The notes under the pieces are model-generated. The model did no database searches. It was not told the DNA's origin and worked only from the letters and a program-made list of their open reading frames with translations. A stretch of 64,000 nucleotides of DNA from Oikopleura dioica (lineage: Eukaryota; Chordata; Appendicularia; Copelata; Oikopleuridae), in the NCBI GenBank assembly GCA_907165135.1, contig OU015569.1:7874501-7938500 (forward strand). Reading direction: 5' to 3'. This document shows positions 21,237 to 33,111 of this stretch, piece by piece. Positions within the stretch are counted from its first letter, which is position 1. The number at the start of each line of letters is the position of its first letter. The position numbers and the translations under genes were made by a program.

Positions 21237-23281
21237 TTAGTCTTCATCTAAGTTGCCGATAACGGGCTCAAGTAAACTGGAAAAAGCGTGAAGCACCCGC
21301 TGATCAGTCGCTTCTCCGAGCATGTTTACGTGAAGGAAGCGTTCAATTTCGCGGATCCAGTTCGTACTTTTGATGTACGATCCAACTGAAGGGTGTTTCC
21401 TTATTACAGGTACCAAGTACTTCATCGCACGAAGCCACCGAATATCAACTAAATGAATTTTCTCAACAGACAAGCTGATATTCTCTGTTACCCTCAGGCT
21501 GTACTCCGATGGGGAACTTTTCTTCATAGCCTTTTTGCAACATGCCATCAATAAAAGCCCCACTGAGCTGGCTGATTATGCTCTTCATGACTTCCATGTT
21601 GAAGCTCTTTTCTTCCAACACGAAAAGCTTCAAAACCGATGAAGCATATAAACTGGGGCAGACGTTGAACTTGAGCAAGAGCACGGGAAAAGCTATCCAC
21701 ATTCTCTGAATCAAATGATGACCACTTTAACGGTTGGCAAAGACTAACGTGAGGTTTTAGATCTTCGGACGCCAAGTACGAAAAGTACTCCGTAATTATT
21801 TCGTTGCATAAAAACAGTGTCCTCTCTGAGCATGGTTTCTTCAGCAACTCAAAACAGAACTCTGCAAGTCCAATTTGTTCCGTGAAATACACTTTGCAAG
21901 CTTCATCCGAGTTCGTTGCTCTGTACAATCCATTCAGTAAATGTTCCATCAGTACTATTTCTCCTTGCTTATGCCATCTGCGAACTAATAGGACTAAATT
22001 CTCAGCTATCCCATAACTTTTCGCGGCCCTAAAAAGCTTGATTGATGGATGATAAGTAGATGAAATTTACCGAGAGTCGCACTCAAGCCAGGTCGCCAGA
22101 AATTTGCTAGTGGCTTTGACGATAAGATCGTACTGGGTGAAAGATTGAACAGAGGATATGATAGCAACCAGGCTTGTAAAATCGTTCTCAATGCGTTGCA
22201 TCATCTCCGCAGTCAAACGACTAAGAATCACTTGATGTTCGTCTTTGCACTCATCACCGAAAATATCCAAATATTGGACGAGAAAGATGAAATAGTTATG
22301 GAGGCTGAAATTGCTGTCGACCAGTTCGTTCGCGGATTCCTCTTTATATGTCACAAGCGAATGCTGCAGCTCGATCATAATCATTCGGATGAGCAGCTCA
22401 AGCTCCTCTTGCTAATAAAAGTTTAGCTATTTATCAATTTTTAAAATATATATTCTCAAACCTTTATTAGTGTGCTGACTTTCGGCAGCCCGATGTTGCG
22501 AGCTAGTTTCGCCAACATAGACATTGCTTGTTCACGGCGACTAGTACTTTCATAAGCCACTTCCCTCATTTTATGGATGATCGGGATTAAGATTAGAAAG
22601 AGTCGCTCCTTGTAATCTTCAATGTCAACTCCTTCCAATAGATCCAATATGTTCAAAAATGTAGCCTTTTCTTCCTCCTCAAAGACGGCGAATAACTCGT
22701 CACTTAATCCAATCAAACGGATAATTTGATGGAAGAGCTTCAAATTTTGGTCGTCATCAGAAAATGGCAGCTCCTTTTTGAGAGCTTTTAGTGGACTCAA
22801 GATTCTGTTCTACAAGCAGAACACTACTACTACTTGCGCCCAAGCCTTTTGCGAACATCTTCCTATCAATTAATCTACCATCATAAATTGCAATATTCAA
22901 AAGACACTCCAACGCTTCCGTTGACGTTATATTATGATTAAAGTAACGGATAAGCTTGAGATCTTCCATTCGCTTCACAAGCCGTTTATCTTGTAGTAAG
23001 ATGGAGCCGAGAATCTGTGTGAACTCTCCGTACTTTTCTGCAACAAGCGAGGCTTTAACGATGCGTTCGTAAAAAGCGAAACCAACGCTGTCTACCAGAG
23101 ATGTCAGAGTTTCTTCGGTCATTCCTTCATCTTCTGGAGAAGACTTTGCGACTAAGCAAAAGATAATTTATGCGAAGTTGTATTGCAGTTTAAACTTACA
23201 GACTAAGAGGGCGGCTAATTTTTCGTTATCGCCCTTAGATTTCTTAACCAGCTCTACTGTTTTTGTTGCATTTCTTTCCAT
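21237..23281 (-). CDS. NCDN: Neurochondrin-like armadillo-type protein
   Basis: Neurochondrin is a cytoplasmic helical-repeat protein of neurons that regulates signalling kinases and neurite growth. The start MERNATKTVELV continues with SKGDNEKLAALLV, matching the human block around EQFAALLLVTKA. Next comes LVDSVGFAFYERIVKASLV (human DAVGFTFPNRLL), then roughly 500 residues of alpha-solenoid-like helices with few other motifs (for example LLNIAIYDGRLID and LARNIGLPKVSTL). The similarity is clear at the N-terminus and only general beyond. It is the first gene of the tight array, with SDE2 98 bp downstream. Confidence 0.78.
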
Positions 23282-23470
23282 TCTGGTAAAATACAATATT
23301 AAAAACGTCGTCTCTTTGCAATTGGAAGTTTACGATCTTTTAACAGATTTCTTGAACTTTATTTGATATTGATTGTTAACGAGAGGTTGTGCAAAATCAT
23401 GCAGAGGGGAATCGTGCACCAAGGCTAAGTTATATCGTGAAAGAGAGGAAGACAGAACTGGAAAAAAATG
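23282..23470. other. Upstream region of the NCDN-led array
   Basis: About 190 bp lie between a doubtful small ORF and NCDN. If the array is an operon, its promoter would be here or further upstream. No clear motif is seen. Confidence 0.4.
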
Positions 23471-23776
23471 TTAGAGGGGTCTTGAGCAAGAAATTTGTTT
23501 GAGGCCATCTTCGTCTACTGAGCTTGCTGAATTGTAAGTTTTGCATAGATAGTAAAGGAAGAATACAAATTGAATATTGTAAATGATAAGGGAACCGAAA
23601 TGGCACCACGGAGGGAATAGTTTTGAGGTAAGAGCGAATATAGGATCAGATTGAGCTGAAGCGGCATTGTATATTTTGGAATAGGAAAAATCTTGAGTCT
23701 TGTAGTAATTTGACATTAAAGAAGGGATGGGAATCGTAAAAATGAGGTTGCGAGAGGTTGTCGGAGCTACAGCCAT
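23471..23776 (-). CDS. Doubtful 101-codon ORF downstream of the RhoGAP gene
   Basis: An uninterrupted frame (MAVAPTTSRNLIFTIPIPSL to QISCSRPL) starts 31 bp after the RhoGAP stop. It has one hydrophobic stretch (SLIIYNIQFVFFLYYL) and no recognised domain. It could be a small co-transcribed gene or simply the RhoGAP 3' untranslated region. Confidence 0.2.
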   Translation of the reverse strand: MAVAPTTSRNLIFTIPIPSLMSNYYKTQDFSYSKIYNAASAQSDPIFALTSKLFPPWCHFGSLIIYNIQFVFFLYYLCKTYNSASSVDEDGLKQISCSRPL

Positions 23777-23807
23777 AGAAAGGGAGATTGCAAAGAGAAT
23801 GTTGGCT

Positions 23808-24447
23808 TTAGGATGGGAAGCAAACGTCGCACTGAGTGATCATGATTTCTACCAGACGAGACTGATCTTGAACGTCGATGAGACATCCCATCGGTCCCTA
23901 GTAATAATTAGGAAAACATCAATTAGTTGAAATGGCACCTTATCATCTGGAGCGCGCATGAGTGTCGGTCCAAAAACAGTTCCAAGATTCTCTGGACCCA
24001 TCAAGTTGAATTTCTCTTCTTTCGCCACGCGTGTTAGATGCTCAATTACTAGCTTTAGAGTTGTATAATTTTCGCCATCTAATTGAGAGAGTTTCACGGA
24101 AAGGTTTTTGTATTGCTGTTCAATTTTCTCCTGAATCGAATTCTCTTCTTTCTTCGAACTCATCGTGACTGCGCCAGACTGCGATTGAGAGACTAGGCTT
24201 TTTCGAAGACTCGATACTTTCTGGGAGATGTCGAGGAGACTTTGGTAGATCGAGTGACTATATAAGTAAGTATCCGCTCTAACAGTTATATATCTGACCT
24301 TATCAGTGGCGCGGGAAGGTCGTGGAAATATTTTTTAAAACGGAGCTTATATCGTGTTCGGAGGAAAGCGAAATGTCAGCCGTTGTTGAGTCCTTTGAAA
24401 ATGAGTTGCAGAGAACTTCCACTCTATGCTTCACTCCGTTTACTCGG
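23808..24447 (-). CDS. RhoGAP-domain protein, C-terminal part, cut by assembly gap
   Basis: The visible exons encode most of a RhoGAP domain. RVNGVKHRVEVL begins exactly at the gap edge; the first Arg is the expected arginine finger of the Y-R-x-S/N-G motif. It is followed by SSEHDISSVL, KYFHDLPAPLI, GENYTTLKLVIEHLTRVA and MGPENLGTVFGPTLMRAPDD. The last exon ends DQSRLVEIMITQCDVCFPS at 23808. Between SSVL and KYFHDLPAPLI the frame slips by one base at a run of six A residues (near 24331-24336); seven would restore the family sequence. An assembly or sequencing error next to the gap is likely. The upstream half lies in the gap. Confidence 0.8.
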
Positions 24448-24947
24448 NNNNNNNNNNNNNNNNNNNNNNNNNNNNNNNNNNNNNNNNNNNNNNNNNNNNN
24501 NNNNNNNNNNNNNNNNNNNNNNNNNNNNNNNNNNNNNNNNNNNNNNNNNNNNNNNNNNNNNNNNNNNNNNNNNNNNNNNNNNNNNNNNNNNNNNNNNNNN
24601 NNNNNNNNNNNNNNNNNNNNNNNNNNNNNNNNNNNNNNNNNNNNNNNNNNNNNNNNNNNNNNNNNNNNNNNNNNNNNNNNNNNNNNNNNNNNNNNNNNNN
24701 NNNNNNNNNNNNNNNNNNNNNNNNNNNNNNNNNNNNNNNNNNNNNNNNNNNNNNNNNNNNNNNNNNNNNNNNNNNNNNNNNNNNNNNNNNNNNNNNNNNN
24801 NNNNNNNNNNNNNNNNNNNNNNNNNNNNNNNNNNNNNNNNNNNNNNNNNNNNNNNNNNNNNNNNNNNNNNNNNNNNNNNNNNNNNNNNNNNNNNNNNNNN
24901 NNNNNNNNNNNNNNNNNNNNNNNNNNNNNNNNNNNNNNNNNNNNNNN
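24448..24947. other. Assembly gap (500 N)
   Basis: Exactly 500 undetermined bases, probably a placeholder length. It hides the 5' part of the RhoGAP gene and the end of the PABP gene. All long reading frames crossing it are artefacts. Confidence 1.
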
Positions 24948-26963
<2,016 letters not shown>

Positions 26964-27168
26964 TTTCTTTTGTCTTACAGCGACAACTTCCCTGAATATA
27001 AACAGTTTGAGCTAAGATAGAAAAATAAAATTTAATATCGGTATGGAAATATAAAGAACTTTTACAGCTGCAGATTGAATAAAGCAGATATCGAAATAGG
27101 AATATAATAAAAAAGGGAGAGAATATGCGAATGTGAGTGAATGAAGGGGCATTTAAAATGCCTCATTT

Positions 27169-29086
27169 TTAATCAGTAAGTCTCTTAGGCTGGTTCATCT
27201 TTCGAACGACTTCATTGATGTACTTTTGATCGATGCCAACTAAAAGTGAAATCAAGGAAGAGTACGATCAATGCTGGTTACCTTTGCGGAGTTCTGCTAA
27301 TTTCTTTTCCACGACTTCATTGAGTTTATCTTGGTATTCTTTTTGCTCCTTTTCTGCTTCGATGGCTTCCCTGAAAAAGGCTCGTCGATCGTCGATTCTA
27401 TTTTGTTCTCGTTCTTTGATTTGTTGACGTAATTGCTGTGAATGGACTTGAAGGACTTGATGTTTCTTCTGCTTTTCATCTTCCTCTTTCGCAATCTGAG
27501 CTTCCTGCGCGTGTAAGACACGCTCGAATTCAGCACGCTCCCTATGAGCTTGAACTGCTTGGAAGTGGAGCTTGTCTTTAATCTGAGAGGTTCGAGCAGC
27601 ACGCATCTCAGCATCAATGCGCGCCTTCTTCTCAGCTTCAGCTTTCTCTTTTCGTCTCCAAGCACGCTCTTGCTCTTCTTGATTCCTCTTCGCTCGTAGA
27701 GCGTCTTGAGCAGCACTGAATAATAAAGAATAAATAATCTTTTTCTTAACTCACCGATGATCTTGCGCTCGTTCTTGCAAGCCACGAAGACGCTGAGTTT
27801 CCTTTTCTTTAGCTGCCTTGGCGGCGAGCTGCTCAGCTTCGAGTTCGGCTTCACGTTCAGCCTTAAGTCTATTGTACTCGACGACTTTCGCGTCTTGAAT
27901 GCGCTCCTGTTCGATTCTTCGCTCTTTTGACAGTTGCGCCTGACGATTGATCTCATTTATTTCATGAAGGAGTTCTTCTTGCTATAAGACAGTATGCTAA
28001 CAGTCATATTCTTGCCTTCTCTTACCTTATGCTTCCGTTTTTCGAGTTCTCTGATATCATCGTCCTGGAGTTGTTTCATGTACTGGACAAGAGCCTGAGC
28101 CTCGGCGTTTTTCCGTTCCGCATCGAGAAGACGCGTCTCAGTGTTTAGCTTGATCTGCTCTAGAATTTGGCGAGCGCCCTCCCGTCGCTGCAGATGTTTC
28201 TGTTTTTCGAGTCGCTCGGCTTCTTTGATACCATTCAATCGATGAACTTCCATCATGATGTCAAGGCGCTTATTTTCCTCATCCATTTCATTTTTGATTT
28301 CCTCGACTTCGTCTATTTGCGCGTCTCTGATGAAAAAATAAGCAAATCAACAAAGAAAACCAGAAAACCTGATCGCATGGCATTTGGCATTTAGAATGAG
28401 CTCGTTCAACTTCTTAACCGTGTCCTCCTGCTCCATTCTCAAGGCGTTTGCTTGTTCTAGAAGGTGCTCATTTTCTTTTTTCGTCTCTAACTCGAGGTCG
28501 TTGAGCTAGAAAAACTCTGATTTCTCTGAAACAAATCAATTGAAACCTGGTGTTGATTAGCTCTATCCATGTCAAGTTCTTTGAAGTGTGCCTTTCTTTC
28601 TGCGGCAGCCTCAGAAACTTCCTCTAGAAAAAAGGCTACAAAAAATGAAGAGGATTAATCATACCGCGCTCTTGCTGGCGCACAGCGGCCTCCTTTTCAA
28701 TGTCAGACTGAGAACGAACACGAGAAGACTGTTTAATTCGCTGAAAGTGCCCTCGTGGGATGACCATTGATTTACCAGAAGGGTCTTCTCGCGGTACTGG
28801 AATTGTCCGAATCAGATCCTTAGTGATGATCGTGACTGTCTCCTTTGGCTTATTTTTTGGCTTCGCTCCATGTTCTCGATTTTTGCGCAGGATTTCCTGG
28901 GTCTGTTTAACGGCTCACACCAAATCACTACGAGTCTCAGTTAATATCACGCAGGTTTTCTATCCCGCATTTAGGTAGTTTGAGCCGTTCATTTGAGCTG
29001 AACAATGTCTCGTCAACCTGTGAGGTTCGCGACTTGACCCGGTACTTGCCAGACATGCGACCACTTTTGACTGACTCGCTGGGCAT
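27169..29086 (-). CDS. CFAP45: Cilia and flagella associated protein 45 (CCDC19)
   Basis: CFAP45 is a microtubule inner protein of axonemal doublets. The N-terminus MPSESVKSGRMSGKYRVKS with VDETLF is followed by ETVTIITKDLIRTIPV and PREDPSGKSM, matching the family (VITRDLIRKL, EDPSGES). The remainder is one long charged helix to LNEVVEKKLAELRK and a short C-terminal exon ending LTD. The first intron lacks a usable GT donor; frame is kept with a GA donor after PKCGI and the AG before TQEILRKN. It is preceded by RPS23 (111 bp) and followed by PABPC (205 bp). Confidence 0.9.
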
Positions 29087-29197
29087 TCTATAATGTCCAT
29101 GTTTATTCGCTCCGTAATGAAATCAACAACGACAATTTTCCGTCTGGCACTGTATTTGCAGATCCAGTCAAAGGGGTTTGAACAGGGAAAGAGTTAT

Positions 29198-29718
<521 letters not shown>

Positions 29719-29953
29719 TGCTGGGTTATTTTTGAGTTAGATTTCTGAAAATGAGTCAGATTAGGTGTTTTCTCTATAACGTTTAATGATAGCGTCTGTG
29801 TTGAAGTGAGGCCCCGCTAAGGGCTTCGCGGTGGATGGGCTCGACAACTAGAGAATTGAACTTGCACATGTCAGTAGTGAGTTAATGGTAGATTCGATTT
29901 TCTAAACAAGCAAGGCAGTGCTTAGCACCCTTCGTCGTTATCTAAGAACAGCC
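29719..29953. other. Intergenic between NAP1L and RPS23
   Basis: This 235-bp spacer holds no gene. It presumably carries the RPS23 promoter or a trans-splice acceptor; no motif was assigned. Confidence 0.4.
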
Positions 29954-31269
29954 TTATTGCTGTTTGCATTCGGGGTTTCCTTCTGCAGCTTCGCCCTGGG
30001 GAAGAGTTAATTAAACATTTCAATAAAGAAGCTCACGTCTGGGGCGTAGTCAGCATCCTCATCCTCTCCTTCACCATCAAGATCGTCAAAATCGTCTTCT
30101 CGTTCAGCGGCCTGCGCTTCCCCAGTAAAGTATAAAACTGCACGGGTGACGATTCGGTCCTAAAGATTAAAATTATTCCCAAGTCATTATTTTATTTTCA
30201 CTCAGACTCAACGTCGTAGAGAAGATGACTAACCTTAATGCAAGAACCGACTTGGAAGTCACTGTCAAGGAGATTTTCGGTGTCCGAGTCGAGCTCCTCG
30301 TTATCCTTGACCTCGGGTGGGGAGAAGAAGTTAAAGAACGAATCGTTCAGGACTTTCTTCTCGACGGTTCGGACTAGATTGTATGAGTAAACACTCGAGG
30401 GGAATGCTTCCAGAGCTTACCTGTACCGCGACCCTTGTGTTTTTGGCGCTTTTTGACAATCTTCTCGGTGACATTCTTACCAGGCTTCCAGTCAATCTTG
30501 CATCCCTGGCAAGAAATTATCTCGGGACCCTCGTATCCGAGCGGGTTATCCTCATCAATCATATTTTGAAGCTTGTAGGTCTTCGTCAAGACTTTGTTTT
30601 CAAAAAAGTCGTTCTCCGCGAACTCGAATTCGAGGGTGAAGGCCATTTGATCGCAGGAATCGGTCAATTTGGAGCGGATGTCAATCAGCTGCTCGAGAAT
30701 TGGCTCGTCATGTTCTTCGATGATCTGGTCGATTGGAGGCGTAGACTTGAGGATGGTGAACCAGAACTCGGGAATGCCAGCGACTTTCTTCGCTTCGGCA
30801 GCTTCCTGTTCCTTAGTCTCCATCACCTCTTGGACAACGTCATCTTCATCATCACTGTAATCCCATTTCGATTCCTCGTCAGTTGGCTCTTTCTGTCCGA
30901 TGATAATCTGCTTTCTCTAAGAAATCAGTCAAGAGACTCATCTCATTTCGATGACTTACGGTGTCAATGACGGAAGAGAGCTTCTCTTGGTATTTGAGTT
31001 CAAGCTGGTGGTACTCCTTGTTGAACTCAACCTCGATCTCAAGCTGCTGCTTCTGGAGAACCTTGAGCGCTTTGACTCGTCGTTTGACTTCGGCGGGCAA
31101 AGAGCGAATGTATTCGCTGTTCAAACCAGCAAGACCATCGAGCTTCGACTACAATAGCATTTAGGAATTGAATGATTCTGCGCGGTAATACCTGAAGAGC
31201 AGCAAGGAGTTCTGGGTTTTGCATGAGCTGAGCCGAGATCGACTTTCCGGATTCGTTGTCAGCAGACAT
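29954..31269 (-). CDS. NAP1L1: Nucleosome assembly protein 1-like
   Basis: NAP1L is a histone H2A-H2B chaperone. The N-terminus MSADNESGKSISAQLMQN leads into SEYIRSLPAEVKRRVKALKV, the long dimerisation helix (KVLQKQQLEIEVEFNKEYHQ), then IPEFWFTILKSTPPIDQIIE, EFEFAENDFFENKVLTKTY and the histone-binding end PPEVKDNEELDSDTENLLD. The C-terminus is acidic (DDFDDLDGEGEDEDADY) and ends with CKQQ, a possible prenylation-type CaaX box as in some NAP1L proteins. The 84-bp gap downstream of RPL35A suggests co-transcription. Confidence 0.95.
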
Positions 31270-31353
31270 TATTCGACAGAATATCTTAAGAAGTGGCGGG
31301 TAATTTCAGCAGCAGTTTACTTCCTCAGTATATTATACAAGGGCAGTAATTGT

Positions 31354-31961
31354 TTAGATGCTTGATGGGTAAAGCATAACTCGGACTCGGTGGCCCATAG
31401 CCTTGGGTGGGAGGTTCTTGGCGAACTTCGCTCGAACGGATCCGGAGTTACCGTGGGATCTGAAATCGGTGGTTAAAAAGGAGACATTCTCTGATGGTGC
31501 TTACCGGCAGATCTTGCCCCAGATGACTCGAGTTCGGTCAGCGGCGGCACCAGGAGCGGTGCATCGGGTCTTGACCTTGGCCTTGTAGACGTAAGCGACT
31601 CTAAACCCAACCTGATAAGCCTTTCCCTTCTACAAAGGGTGACATGGGATGGACGCACTCCCAGTCAGATTGAAGGAACCGTAGCAAGGATTTCAAAAAT
31701 TATCTTTGCTATGGCTAAGGTGAGGACGTAAAAAATGCGTTCCATTATGTCCTTTGGTTTTAGATGTCAGCAAAGATGCTGAAGTAAAATTAAGCACTGA
31801 TGAAGCTCTTACTAAAGCGATAGTTACCGTTTGCCGAGGTAGAAGGCGGTGTCTTCTTTGTTGTTGACACCCTCGAGCTTGATGAGAGCAGTCTTCTCGT
31901 GCTGGTTTCGGAGACCTCGAGTGTAACCGGTGAAGATACCCTTAGCGTAAAGACGGCCCAT
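31354..31961 (-). CDS. RPL35A: Large ribosomal subunit protein eL33 (RPL35A)
   Basis: The exons encode [86 protein letters not shown] and [14 protein letters not shown], following human RPL35A along its length. About three short introns. It acts in the 60S subunit. Confidence 0.97.
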
Positions 31962-32273
31962 GTTGAGGAGTTAAGATTTTGGTCGGATTTCTGAACAGAG
32001 GCGAGTTGAGAAGGATTGAACGCGTCGCGCACACAACAACCAGTGTTCAGTTTATAACAATAAATGAACTTCGTTCAGTCTGATGCTGATACCAAATTGA
32101 CAAACACTCTTACAATCAACAGCCGCTCGAAATAGACTTGATGCAGCTTCGGGGAATCAAAATATACAAATAAATACGGTGAGGCTAAGTATTTGCCAGT
32201 TTGGGCTCAATAAATAAATTAATTTAAGTGAAGTTGAAGACTGACGGCAACTAAACGGTAAGTCTCCTCTTTC

Positions 32274-32586
32274 TTAGTCGAGCTGTTCTTCTTCGATCTG
32301 GTCCCCTTGAGAGGGTAGGACCCCCTTCGCGATCCTCATCGCCTACAATTCGTAAGTGAAAAATTCAATCGCCAAATATTTCCATGCCTGTTGGACTTGG
32401 TCGTCCGAGGCGCCAGCTTCTTTGGCAATCATTTTCATTTCTCTTTCCATTTCAGCCTTCTCGATTCTTTTGATCTGTTCCCGCTGCTTTGACGAAACTA
32501 AAATCAGTTTAAACAAATAAATAACCGATAATAATTAGATTATTCGTGAGCGTACCAGCGAAAAAGATCCCATTTGCAACGTTCAT
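32274..32586 (-). CDS. Small (~69-residue) helical protein, unidentified
   Basis: The first exon encodes MNVANGIFFA. Splicing at a GT donor joins in frame to SSKQREQIKRIEKAEMEREM, then KEAGASDDQVQQ. A second intron beginning GC and ending GTAG would add AMRIAKGVLPSQGDQIEEEQ and a stop at 32274; if it is not spliced, the frame ends a little earlier. The product would be charged and mostly helical without a clear membrane segment. No family was recognised. It lies 312 bp upstream of RPL35A. Confidence 0.5.
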
Positions 32587-33111
32587 TGTCTCTAACACCT
32601 TTCGGTGCTGCTTTTATCAGCATTTCCAAAAAAGTACAACCAAGAAAAACTAGCTTCGTAAAGGTGAAATATCTCTCAAGGGAAAATAGCGCTAAAACGG
32701 CGCGCTAACATTTGTCTCACGTGGGGAAAGGCGCATAAAAAACTTAAGCCGTTTGGCCAATCAGTGCGGCGAGTGTGCGTTCCCATCGTTGCTCCTCTGT
32801 TGTTTCTGATGACCCCTTTTTCTACTCGGAGAACCGATTTTGTAGGGGATAAGAAGGAATTTCCAGCAAAAATCTTTCTCGCAGTAGTGGGCGGCTCATG
32901 TGACGCCTACGTGAAAACGGGCGTAGGCGACTCTGCGCGACGACGGTCAATGAACGTAGTATTTTCCGAAAAAGAGGAAATCCTACTTCGAGTTTACATA
33001 TGTTGTAAATGATAAGGGCAATCTAAAGGGGAATGAATGGTTGAATGATTCTTATAATTTTAAGAAATAGAAAGTAATATAAGCGTTATAAAAGCTGAGC
33101 CTAGAATCTAC
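32587..33111. other. Intergenic upstream of the small-protein gene
   Basis: This 525-bp region separates CLUH from the small-protein/RPL35A block and probably contains a promoter. It includes a CACGTG E-box near 32720 and a perfect 8-bp inverted repeat, CGCCTACG / CGTAGGCG (32904-32911 and 32922-32929). No gene is seen. Confidence 0.45.

Noticed and set aside
30383-30970. 195-codon plus-strand ORF
   Set aside because: It is the shadow of the NAP1L coding sequence.
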